Assembly (NCBI GenBank): GCA_002440625.1
Contig: DJUV01000115.1
Location: 1-11,272, forward strand
Source of the DNA: Rhodobacteraceae bacterium UBA6273
GTDB lineage: Bacteria; Pseudomonadota; Alphaproteobacteria; Rhodobacterales; Rhodobacteraceae
Reading direction: 5' to 3'
Length of the DNA stretch: 11,272 nucleotides
Positions 1-5,595 of the stretch are shown here, one piece after another. The notes under the pieces were generated by a model that searched no databases, was not told the origin of the DNA, and saw nothing but the letters and a program-made list of their open reading frames with translations. How positions within the stretch are numbered: position 1 is the stretch's first letter; the number at the start of each line of letters is the position of its first letter. The position numbers and the translations under genes are program-made.

Positions 1-215
1 TCCATGATCTTGCAGACCGGCGGAACCGCATTCGGCGAAATCTCGACCAGATCGAGCCCGGCTTCCTCGGCCATCTGCATCGCGCGGGCGGGCGTCACCA
101 CCCCGACATTCTCCCCATCGGCGCCAATGAGCCGGATTTCGGGGGCACGGATGCGGTCGTTGATACGGGGGCCGGTGTCGCGTTGCGGCGGGGCGTTATG
201 CGGTCTGCGGGCTAT
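1..215 (-). CDS. infC: Translation initiation factor IF-3, N-terminal part (3' end outside window)
   Basis: IF-3 binds the 30S subunit and enforces correct start-codon and initiator-tRNA selection. The visible 71 residues read [18 protein letters not shown], then [34 protein letters not shown] and PPVCKIM, which is the IF-3 N-terminal domain. The C-terminal domain lies off the left edge. No ATG or GTG fits the N-terminus. The best start is ATA at 215-213, with AAAAGGA at 230-224 placed 8 nt upstream. An in-frame ATT at 224-222 abuts that Shine-Dalgarno sequence and is less likely. Rare AUU/AUC/AUA starts are a known infC trait: IF-3 discriminates against them and so represses its own synthesis. 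The identity is very secure; the exact start is an inference from the ribosome site. It is divergent from the alanine-rich gene at 383. Confidence 0.95.
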   Translation of the reverse strand, partial: MARRPHNAPPQRDTGPRINDRIRAPEIRLIGADGENVGVVTPARAMQMAEEAGLDLVEISPNAVPPVCKIM

Positions 216-223
216 GGTCAGAA

Positions 224-230
224 TCCTTTT
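224..230 (-). promoter_or_regulatory. infC Shine-Dalgarno site that decides the AUA start
   Basis: On the minus strand AAAAGGA lies 8 nt before ATA (215-213) and directly abuts the alternative ATT (224-222). Normal spacing therefore favours AUA as the initiation codon. Confidence 0.6.
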
Positions 231-255
231 GTGGTTGAGGCGCTGGGCCGCGGGC

Positions 256-284
256 AAACTAGTCGTGCGAACCGGCTGATTCAA
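256..284 (-). promoter_or_regulatory. Possible infC promoter
   Basis: On the minus strand TTGAAT (284-279) is followed after exactly 17 nt by TAGTTT (261-256). The -35 matches 4 of 6 consensus positions and the -10 only 3 of 6. The placement, about 40 nt before the start codon, is plausible, but the match is weak and could be chance. Confidence 0.25.
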
Positions 285-382
285 GCGGCATTCCTCGTCA
301 GGCGCGATAGATGCTTTCCCTTTGCGGCGTGATCTGGCATGAAAACGGCAAGGCAAATGATCCTATGGGGAAAGGACCCGAG

Positions 383-835
383 ATGAACAGGAACGTATTG
401 ATCGCGTTGATCGTGGTCGTGCTGGGCGGTGGCTATTGGTTCTACAGCAGCCAGCAGGCCGCCAAAGACGCCGCAATTGCGGAACAGGCCGCTACCGATG
501 CCGCAGCCGCCGCCAAGGCCGCTGAGGAAGAGGCCGCGAAGAAGGCCGCCGACGAAGCGAAAGCCGCCGCGGATGCCGCCGCCAAGGCCGCTACCGATGC
601 CGCCGCCGCCACGACCGAAGCCGCTGGTGCTGCTGCGGCCACTGTGACCGACGCGGTGAAAGCCGCCCTCGATCCGGCGACCTACGACGCGGCGGCCGTT
701 GCGGCAGCCATCGACGCTGCGGCGATTGATGATGCGACGAAGGCGACCCTGAAATCGGCGCTCGAAGCCGCCAAGGACAGCCCCGATGCGCTGAAAGCCG
801 CGCTCGACCAGGTCAAGACCGCGCTCGGTCTTTGA
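383..835 (+). CDS. Membrane-anchored alanine-rich helical protein, unknown function
   Basis: I do not recognise a named family. The 150-residue product starts MNRNVLIALIVVVLGGGYWFY, a short basic N-terminus followed by one hydrophobic helix (about residues 4-21), so it is probably anchored in the inner membrane with the rest in the periplasm. Residues about 25-95 are an alanine/lysine/glutamate/aspartate-rich stretch (repeating AAxDAA, KAAEEEAAKKA and AKAAADAAAKA), expected to form a long helix or coiled coil, in style like TolA domain II. The C-terminal 55 residues are less repetitive and include several Ala-Asp and Leu-Lys helices, ending in TALGL. The start at 383 is chosen because AAAGGA at 371-376 sits 6 nt upstream; in-frame ATGs at 311 and 365 add hydrophilic residues before the anchor and have no better site. 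It converges on fpr across a hairpin terminator. A structural envelope-spanning role is possible but unproven. Confidence 0.75.
   Translation: MNRNVLIALIVVVLGGGYWFYSSQQAAKDAAIAEQAATDAAAAAKAAEEEAAKKAADEAKAAADAAAKAATDAAAATTEAAGAAAATVTDAVKAALDPATYDAAAVAAAIDAAAIDDATKATLKSALEAAKDSPDALKAALDQVKTALGL
487..603 (+). repeat. Internal direct repeat in the alanine-rich gene
   Basis: The 18-mer GGCCGCTACCGATGCCGC occurs at 487-504 and again at 586-603, offset by 99 bp or 33 codons. Thirty-three residues is three 11-residue units, which fits a hendecad coiled-coil repeat and growth by in-frame duplication. Confidence 0.7.
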
Positions 836-855
836 ATCCAGGGACATAAAAACCT

Positions 856-885
856 GAATGCCGCGCGGGAAACCGCGCGGCATTC
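856..885 (-). terminator. Perfect 13-bp hairpin between convergent genes, strongest for fpr
   Basis: The left arm 856-868 (GAATGCCGCGCGG) pairs perfectly with 873-885 across a GAAA loop at 869-872. On the minus strand it is followed within 3 nt by a T run (GGTTTTTATG), a good intrinsic terminator for fpr, which ends at 908. On the plus strand the trailing sequence (GTCGTTTCGG) is only modestly T-rich, so it may also stop transcription from the alanine-rich gene, less efficiently. Confidence 0.85.
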
Positions 886-907
886 GTCGTTTCGGGAGCA
901 CTCTTTC

Positions 908-1717
908 TCAGATGCCGTCGCCGACGAAGGCCTTTTCCACCACAAACTCCTTCGGATCGGAATTCGCGCCTTCCCTGAGGCCGAAACCTTCGAGAATGGC
1001 CTTCACGTCGATATTGAAAGCGAGAGAGCCGCAGACCATGGCGCGGTCCTCGGCGGGGTTCATCTGCGGCAGGCCGAGGTCGGCGAAGACCTTGCCTGAT
1101 GAGAGGTTATCCGTGACCCGGCCCATGTGGTGGAACTCCTGCCGGGTGCAGGTCGGGTAGTAGCGCAGCTTGTCGCCCACCATCTCGCCGATGAGCGGGT
1201 CATCCTTCAGGCTTTCGACCAGCTGGCGGCCATATTCCAGCTCGGCCACCTCGCGGCAGGTGTGCATCATAATGATCTGATCGTATTTCTCATAGGTCTC
1301 AGGCTCGCGCATCAGGCTGGCGAAGGGGGCAAGCCCGGTGCCGGTCGCAAGGAACCAGAGCCGCTTGCCGGGCATCAGCGCGTCATGGACCAGCGTCCCC
1401 ACGGGCTTCGGGCGCAGGATGATCTCATCGCCCGGCTGGATGTGCTGAAGCTTCGACGTCAGGGGGCCGTCCGGCACCTTGATCGAGTAGAACTCCAGTT
1501 CCTCGTCCCAGGAGGGCGAGGCGATTGAGTAAGCGCGCAGGAGCGGCTTTCCATTCTCGCCCATAAGTCCGATCATCACGAATTCGCCGGAGCGGAAGCG
1601 GAGCGAAGCGGGACGAGAAACCCGGAACGAAAAGAGGCGGTCCGTCCAGTGCTTGACCGTGGTCACGGTCTGCGCATCGGGCAGGGTCTTGACGGGGGCG
1701 GGTGCGATCTCGTTCAC
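908..1717 (-). CDS. fpr: Ferredoxin/flavodoxin-NADP(+) reductase
   Basis: This FAD enzyme moves electrons between NADPH and ferredoxin or flavodoxin in the cytoplasm. The 269-residue product shows the FAD-binding RAYS (about 61-64), the NADP-binding GTGLAPF (126-132), a VCGS motif, and the C-terminal tail EKAFVGDGI. That tail extends past the usual terminal aromatic residue, as in the Rhodobacter capsulatus enzyme of about 270 residues, so this is the bacterial subclass. The start is GTG at 1717, preceded by GAGG 6 nt upstream. The open frame continues to 1942, but the extra residues are the antisense of the upstream gene and are not FPR-like. It lies 91 bp after the DUF934 gene in the same direction, with a hairpin between them. 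Because no CysJ-type flavoprotein gene is here, Fpr may supply reduced ferredoxin to CysI; that link is inference from position. Confidence 0.95.
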   Translation of the reverse strand: MNEIAPAPVKTLPDAQTVTTVKHWTDRLFSFRVSRPASLRFRSGEFVMIGLMGENGKPLLRAYSIASPSWDEELEFYSIKVPDGPLTSKLQHIQPGDEIILRPKPVGTLVHDALMPGKRLWFLATGTGLAPFASLMREPETYEKYDQIIMMHTCREVAELEYGRQLVESLKDDPLIGEMVGDKLRYYPTCTRQEFHHMGRVTDNLSSGKVFADLGLPQMNPAEDRAMVCGSLAFNIDVKAILEGFGLREGANSDPKEFVVEKAFVGDGI

Positions 1718-1754
1718 GGGGAGCCTCGGCAGAATTGTTAGTGTAGAAACAAAT

Positions 1755-1773
1755 CGGGGCCTGTCTGGCCCCG
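1755..1773 (-). terminator. Hairpin after the cys operon, before fpr
   Basis: A 7-bp GC stem, CGGGGCC (1755-1761) with GGCCCCG (1767-1773), closes a 5-nt loop. On the minus strand it is followed by ATTTGTTTC. It is likely a partial terminator for the cys operon, which would give fpr its own or reduced expression. The short, interrupted T run makes leaky termination likely. Confidence 0.55.
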
Positions 1774-1808
1774 GTTTTACAGACATTTTCGGAGTCGGGA
1801 AAGGGTTT

Positions 1809-2183
1809 TCAGGCCCTGATCTGCGACCGATAGTCATGCTCGCGCCAGTCGGCGCGGAATATCCATTCCCCGGCGGGCTGACGCGCGGCCAGTTCGTCCG
1901 GAATCTCGACCTCATCAAAGCCGAGACGGCGGGCCATGGCATACTGATCCGAAAGCACCGGCCCCTTGGCGCGAAGCCGCCCGGTATAGCCGTACTGGCG
2001 CAAAAGTTTGGCCAGCGTGAAGCCGCGCCCGTTCGAGAAGGCCGGAAACTCGACCCGGATCAGCTCGATCCCGTTGAAGCTTTTCGGCAGCGCGTCGGGT
2101 GCAGTATCCTGCGCGATGTCGAGCACGGCGTCGCCGGTGTAATCCTCGGCGTGAAAGCCGTCGTCGCGCACGATGACACTCAT
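1809..2183 (-). CDS. DUF934 protein of the sulfite reductase operon
   Basis: This is a 124-residue soluble protein matching the DUF934 family, found next to cysI/cysH in many proteobacteria and named only by that association; its biochemical role is not established. Recognisable family segments are FPAFSNGRGFTLAKLLR (46-62), YTGRLRAKGPVLSDQ (66-80) and the C-terminal EWIFRADWREHDY. The ATG at 2183 overlaps the cysH stop codon by 4 bp (ATGA), so translation is probably coupled. Upstream in-frame codons would extend the protein into cysH and are rejected. It is the last gene of the cys operon before the hairpin at 1755-1773. The constant partnership suggests a role in assembly of, or electron delivery to, the sulfite reductase, but that is inference. 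Confidence 0.88.
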   Translation of the reverse strand: MSVIVRDDGFHAEDYTGDAVLDIAQDTAPDALPKSFNGIELIRVEFPAFSNGRGFTLAKLLRQYGYTGRLRAKGPVLSDQYAMARRLGFDEVEIPDELAARQPAGEWIFRADWREHDYRSQIRA

Positions 2184-2947
2184 GCCGCGTTCTCCTTGGT
2201 ATTGTCTTGGGCAACCGGGCCGCGCACGGCCTTGCCGCCCACGAAATGGATGCCGCATTCCTGTTTTCGCGAGCCGCGCCAACGGCCTGCGCGGGGGTCT
2301 TCACCTTCCTTCACCGGGCTGGTGCAGGGGGCGCAGCCGATGGAAGGATAGCCCTTGGCGACCAGAGGATGGCGCGGCAGGCGGTTGTTGACCATGTAAT
2401 CCTCGATGTCCTCGCGGCCCCAATGGGCGAGCGGATTCACCTTCAGGCGCTTGTTTTCCTCGTTCTCGAAGAACTCCAGCGCGGCACGGGTGCCGGCCTG
2501 AAAGCGCTTCCTGCCGGTGATCCAGCCGTCGAAGCCCTTCAGCGCGCGTTCCAGCGGCACCACCTTGCGCAAGTTGCAGCAGGCATCGGTGTTGAACTGG
2601 TGCAGCGTGCCGTCCGGGTCCTCGAAACTGGTGTCGCGGCGGTCGGCGCGGATGGTCCTGAGATCGGTCAGGTTCAGCTTCTGCGCCAGCTCGCGCTGAT
2701 ACTCCAGCGTCTCGGGGAAAAGCATCTCGGTGTCGATGAAGATGACCGGGGTGCCGGGGGCGACAACCGAGACGAGGTGCAAAAGCACCACCGATTCCGC
2801 CCCGAAAGACGAGACGAGGGCAAGGTTGCCCACGTCGGGATCGTTCAGCGCACGCTCAAGAACCGCCGTCGCCGAATGGTGGCGATAGCTTTCGTTCAGC
2901 GCCCGGACCCGGTCGTCGAGCGATGGCCTGATCGGTTCAAGCAGCAT
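2180..2947 (-). CDS. cysH: Adenylyl-sulfate (APS) reductase, Fe-S type
   Basis: The enzyme reduces APS (possibly also PAPS) to sulfite using thioredoxin in assimilatory sulfate reduction. The 255-residue product carries the PP-loop-like SSFGAES (46-52), the CC pair (123-124) and CAPC (205-208) that ligate a [4Fe-4S] cluster, the RAGRWRG segment (219-225), and the catalytic ECGIH near the C-terminus (Cys231). The cluster cysteines distinguish the APS type from the cluster-free enterobacterial PAPS reductase. The ATG at 2947 has GAGG about 9 nt upstream and overlaps the cysI end by 11 bp. The open frame continues upstream to 3217 only as an out-of-frame shadow of cysI. At the 3' end it overlaps the DUF934 start by 4 bp. 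All key residues are present. Confidence 0.95.
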   Translation of the reverse strand: MLLEPIRPSLDDRVRALNESYRHHSATAVLERALNDPDVGNLALVSSFGAESVVLLHLVSVVAPGTPVIFIDTEMLFPETLEYQRELAQKLNLTDLRTIRADRRDTSFEDPDGTLHQFNTDACCNLRKVVPLERALKGFDGWITGRKRFQAGTRAALEFFENEENKRLKVNPLAHWGREDIEDYMVNNRLPRHPLVAKGYPSIGCAPCTSPVKEGEDPRAGRWRGSRKQECGIHFVGGKAVRGPVAQDNTKENAA

Positions 2948-4607
2948 CCCGGGCAGCCTCATCGGGGTAGAGGGCGGCCTTGAACGGCGCCGGCCCAAGG
3001 CGGCGGTAGGCGTCGATGAAGGTCTCGGACACGTCTTCGCGCACGTCGAGATAGGCGCGCAGCAGCCGTTCGATCGCCGGGACGATCTCGTCATAGGCAA
3101 AGCCCGGCCCGGCGCGCTCGCCCACCACCATGTTTTCGGTATGATCACCGCCGAGGGTGATCTGGTAGTTCTCCACACCCGCCCGGTCGAGGCCGAGGAT
3201 GCCGATATGGCCGACATGGTGGTGGCCGCAGGCGTTGATGCAGCCAGAGATCTTGATCTTCAGCTCACCGATGTCTTCCTCAAGCCCAAGCTTCTGGAAA
3301 TGCGTGGCAATCTCCTGCGCGACCGGGATCGAGCGGGCGGTGGCCAGCGCGCAGTAATCCATGCCGGGGCAGGCGATGATATCGGAGACAAGGCCGAAGT
3401 TCGCGGTGGCGAGGCCTTCGGTCTTCAGGCTCCCATGCAGCGCCCAGAGGTCGGATTTGTGGACATGCGGCAGGACCACGTTCTGTTCGTGGCTGATGCG
3501 CAGCTCGCCGTGGCCGAACTTGTCGGCGAGATCGGCCAGAAGTCGCATCTGCGCCGAAGTCGCATCGCCCGGCGTGGCGCCGTGGGCCTTCAGCGAGACG
3601 GTGACGATGGCATAGCCCGGCTGGCGATGCTCGGTCAGGTTGGTGTCGGTCCAGGCACGGAACACCGGATCGGCCTTGCGCGCGATCTCATAGCCGTCCT
3701 CTGGCGCATTGCGGAAGGCGGGGGGCAGGAACGACTGTTCGATATGGGCGAGAAGCTCGGCATTCACGCCGGTCCAGTCGCGCTTGATCTCTTCGAAGCG
3801 CGCATCGACGGCGTCCCGGAATTTCTCCATGCCGTTCTCGAAAACGGTGATCTTGATCCGCGCCTTGTACTTGTTGTCGCGCCGGCCCATCGTGTTGTAG
3901 GTCGAAACGATGGCCTCAAGGTACGGCAGAAGATCCTCCTTCTTCAGGAAGGGCCGGATCACCTGGCCGACCATCGGCGTGCGGCCAAGACCGCCGCCCA
4001 CGAGAACCTCGTAGCCGGTCACGCCATTGCCACCGCGCACGATGCGCAGGCCGATGTCATGCGACTTGGTGACGGCGCGGTCATGCGCAGCGCCCGACAC
4101 GCCGATCTTGAACTTGCGCGGCAGGAACTGGAACTCCGGGTGGTCGGTCGACCACTGGCGGACAAGCTCGGCCGTCGGGCGCGGGTCCTCTATCTCATCT
4201 GCGGCGGCGCCGGCGAAATGGTCGGCGGTCACGTTGCGGATGGTGTTGCCCGAGGTCTGGATCGCGTGCATCTGCACTTCGCCGAGCGCGTCGAGAATAT
4301 CCGGCACGTCCGACAGCTTCGGCCAGTTGTACTGGATGTTCTGGCGCGTGGTGAAATGGCCGTAGCCCTTGTCCCAGCGGTCGGCGATCATGGCGAGCTG
4401 GCGCATCTGGTCGGAACGCAGCGTCCCGTAAGGGATCGCCACGCGCAGCATGTAGGCGTGAAGCTGGAGGTAGAGGCCGTTCATCAGGCGCAGCGGGCGG
4501 AATTCATCCTCGGTCAGCGCGCCGGAGATGCGGCGTTCCACCTGCTTGCGGAACTGGGCGTTGCGGCTGGCGACATAGGCGGTGTCGAACTCGGTGTAGT
4601 TATACAT
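2937..4607 (-). CDS. cysI: Nitrite/sulfite reductase, siroheme [4Fe-4S] hemoprotein
   Basis: This enzyme performs the six-electron reduction of sulfite to sulfide. The 556-residue product has the two-fold repeated reductase architecture. TTRQNIQYNW (86-95) lies in the N-terminal half. The siroheme/[4Fe-4S] signature Cys-x5-Cys (CPGMDYC, 413-419) is followed by Cys-x3-Cys (CINAC, 456-460) and GHHH. The start at 4607 is well supported by AGGAGG 6 nt upstream. It overlaps the DUF2849 gene by 8 bp and cysH by 11 bp, so the three are translationally linked. Length and single-subunit form fit the ferredoxin-dependent type rather than a CysJ-partnered enzyme. Homologues include nitrite reductases, but pairing with an APS reductase argues for sulfite. 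No siroheme synthase (cysG) is seen in this operon. Confidence 0.95.
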   Translation of the reverse strand: MYNYTEFDTAYVASRNAQFRKQVERRISGALTEDEFRPLRLMNGLYLQLHAYMLRVAIPYGTLRSDQMRQLAMIADRWDKGYGHFTTRQNIQYNWPKLSDVPDILDALGEVQMHAIQTSGNTIRNVTADHFAGAAADEIEDPRPTAELVRQWSTDHPEFQFLPRKFKIGVSGAAHDRAVTKSHDIGLRIVRGGNGVTGYEVLVGGGLGRTPMVGQVIRPFLKKEDLLPYLEAIVSTYNTMGRRDNKYKARIKITVFENGMEKFRDAVDARFEEIKRDWTGVNAELLAHIEQSFLPPAFRNAPEDGYEIARKADPVFRAWTDTNLTEHRQPGYAIVTVSLKAHGATPGDATSAQMRLLADLADKFGHGELRISHEQNVVLPHVHKSDLWALHGSLKTEGLATANFGLVSDIIACPGMDYCALATARSIPVAQEIATHFQKLGLEEDIGELKIKISGCINACGHHHVGHIGILGLDRAGVENYQITLGGDHTENMVVGERAGPGFAYDEIVPAIERLLRAYLDVREDVSETFIDAYRRLGPAPFKAALYPDEAARDAA

Positions 4608-4905
4608 TGCCGGCCTCCTGCTTGCCGTGCGCATAGTTCGAAGGCCCGCGGGTGCGGAAGGCTTCGCGGAAATGGATCGGTTCGGGGCCGTTCGGCCCGG
4701 GGCGCGCATCGGCGAGATAGGCACCGACGACGCGGTCGCGCTGGCGGTCGGCCTTCAGAAGCCGAAGCTGCGCATGGGCCTCGTCCTCGATCAACTCGGC
4801 CTCGGCATGGTTGCGGCTCCAGATGTCGTCCGCCGTCAGATAGACGACATCGCCTTCGATCAGCGCATTCGCGGTGACGACTTTGGGCGTGTAGGCGCGG
4901 GCCAT
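4600..4905 (-). CDS. DUF2849 protein, first gene of the cys operon
   Basis: A 101-residue soluble protein of the DUF2849 family, which in alphaproteobacteria sits directly before the sulfite reductase gene. Its function is unknown. The sequence opens MARAYTPKVVTANALIEGDVVYL, continues with LTADDIWSRNHAEAELIEDEAHA, and has a basic, proline-rich C-terminus (GPEPIHFREAFRTRGPSNY). There are no cysteines, signal peptide or membrane segment. The ATG at 4905 has AGGAG 7 nt upstream, and its end overlaps cysI by 8 bp. As the promoter-proximal gene it is made together with CysI, so a regulatory or accessory role to the reductase is plausible but unproven. Confidence 0.88.
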   Translation of the reverse strand: MARAYTPKVVTANALIEGDVVYLTADDIWSRNHAEAELIEDEAHAQLRLLKADRQRDRVVGAYLADARPGPNGPEPIHFREAFRTRGPSNYAHGKQEAGNV

Positions 4906-4943
4906 TCTTGGACTCCTGGATGGTAGGCAGCTTTTCTGTGCTC

Positions 4944-4949
4944 AATATA
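4944..4949 (-). promoter_or_regulatory. -10 element of the cys operon promoter
   Basis: TATATT on the minus strand (4949-4944) matches 5 of 6 consensus positions and lies about 40 nt before the first gene. No -35-like hexamer sits 16-18 nt upstream (AGCGCC is found there), which is typical of an activator-dependent promoter. The -10 overlaps the dyad at 4945-4965. Confidence 0.5.
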
Positions 4950-4965
4950 GGAAATTTTCCCATAT
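4945..4965. promoter_or_regulatory. Dyad operator 1 in the cys-lrp gap
   Basis: The half-sites ATATAGGAAA and TTTCCCATAT flank a central T (4955), with 9 of 10 positions complementary. The element overlaps the cys -10 region. It is a candidate binding site for the divergent Lrp/AsnC regulator, or for another sulfur or Fe-S regulator. Confidence 0.6.
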
Positions 4966-4980
4966 CGGCGCTATACACCC

Positions 4981-5010
4981 TTGCGAATAAGGAAAATTGT
5001 TCCCTATAGG
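4981..5010 (+). promoter_or_regulatory. Candidate promoter of the Lrp regulator gene
   Basis: TTGCGA (4981-4986) and TATAGG (5005-5010) are separated by 18 nt; each matches 4 of 6 consensus positions. Dyad 2 fills the spacer, a geometry that would allow autorepression. The start codon is 44 nt downstream. Confidence 0.35.
4987..5007. promoter_or_regulatory. Dyad operator 2 in the cys-lrp gap
   Basis: The half-sites ATAAGGAAAA and TGTTCCCTAT flank a central T (4997), with 8 of 10 positions complementary. It resembles dyad 1, though the GG/CC pairs are two bases further apart. The two centres are 42 bp apart, close to four helical turns, so both would face the same side of the helix, as expected for cooperative Lrp-type binding. 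Confidence 0.55.
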
Positions 5011-5053
5011 TAGGGCCTTGGAACCCGCGTTTCGGTTTGAGGGGAAAAGGCGA

Positions 5054-5515
5054 ATGTCAGTCCGTCTTGATGACATGGATCGGAAAATTCTTGGCGAGTT
5101 GCAGGAGGATGCGGGTCAGTCGCTGGACGACATAGCGCGCAAGGTCGGCTCTTCCAAGACCCCGGTGTGGAACCGCATCCGCAAGCTGAAGGAGGCCGGG
5201 GTGATCGGCCGCCAGACGGTCATTCTGGACGCCGAGGCGCTGGGGCTGGAAGCCTGTTTCTTCGTTCTCATCCGCACCAGCGAACATGAGGCGGACTGGC
5301 AGCGCAAGTTCCTGGAAACATTGCGGAAACGCCCCGAAGTTCTGGAGGCGCACCGGCTTGCCGGCGACATCGACTATATCCTGAAAGTCAGGGTCAAGAA
5401 CGCGCGGGCCTATGACACGTTTTATCAGGCGCTGATCTCGGAAGTGCGCATCCACAATGTGACAGCGCTTCTGAGCATGGAAGAGATCAAGTCGACGACG
5501 CTGCTGCCGCTTTGA
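5054..5515 (+). CDS. Lrp/AsnC family transcriptional regulator
   Basis: A 153-residue DNA-binding regulator. An N-terminal winged helix-turn-helix (LDDMDRKILGELQEDA, then SLDDIARKVGSSKTPVWNRIRKLKEAGVI, about residues 5-51) is followed by an alpha-beta RAM ligand-binding domain (about 65-145) with the typical GDIDYILKV. Length and layout are standard for the family. The ATG at 5054 is preceded by AAAAGG and gives a normal Lrp N-terminus; the frame extends upstream to 4997 with non-homologous residues and is rejected. It is divergent from the cys operon across 148 bp carrying two related dyads, so it is most likely the local cys regulator and may sense a sulfur metabolite or amino acid. The ligand cannot be read from the sequence. 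Confidence 0.93.
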   Translation: MSVRLDDMDRKILGELQEDAGQSLDDIARKVGSSKTPVWNRIRKLKEAGVIGRQTVILDAEALGLEACFFVLIRTSEHEADWQRKFLETLRKRPEVLEAHRLAGDIDYILKVRVKNARAYDTFYQALISEVRIHNVTALLSMEEIKSTTLLPL

Positions 5516-5526
5516 GGCGCCCGGAA

Positions 5527-5554
5527 GCTGCCCCGGAAACTGATCCGGGGCTGC
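5527..5554. terminator. Hairpin between convergent lrp and P450 genes
   Basis: An 11-position stem, GCTGCCCCGGA (5527-5537) against TCCGGGGCTGC (5544-5554), has one T-T mismatch and a 6-nt loop. Neither strand has a good T run after it. Its position 12 nt after the lrp stop supports a terminator role for lrp, and perhaps for the convergent P450 gene. Confidence 0.5.
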
Positions 5555-5557
5555 GCG

Positions 5558-5592
5558 CTCCGGGCCCGCGAGGTATTTCGGGCAAGATGAAA
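5558..5592 (+). repeat. Rhodobacterales-type intergenic element, copy 1
   Basis: The segment contains CTCCGGG, then GGTATTTCGGGCAA (5572-5585), then GATGAAAG. The core matches 13 of 14 bases of a second copy on the minus strand at 11243-11256. Both are intergenic. I recall similar CTCCGGCGGGG-TATTT elements just after stop codons across Rhodobacterales genomes. Confidence 0.5.
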
Positions 5593-5595
5593 GGG

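Noticed and set aside
281..901. 206-residue minus-strand open frame rich in glycine and arginine opposite the alanine-rich gene
   Set aside because: It is the antisense of GCC-type alanine codons, crosses the hairpin at 856-885, and has no family likeness.
1735..1752. TTGTT...AACAA inverted repeat upstream of fpr as a redox-regulator site
   Set aside because: Only 5 bp per arm with an 8-nt gap, and no recognised SoxR or FNR pattern.
1718..1942. N-terminal extension of the fpr open frame
   Set aside because: It overlaps the DUF934 gene and the hairpin; the GTG at 1717 has a ribosome site and gives the normal FPR length.
2207..2983. 258-residue plus-strand open frame antisense to cysH
   Set aside because: Shadow of cysH, which has all catalytic and cluster residues.
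3141..4877. 578-residue plus-strand open frame antisense to cysI
   Set aside because: A high-GC shadow frame: cysI and DUF2849 on the other strand have clear motifs, overlaps and ribosome sites, and the plus-strand product resembles nothing.
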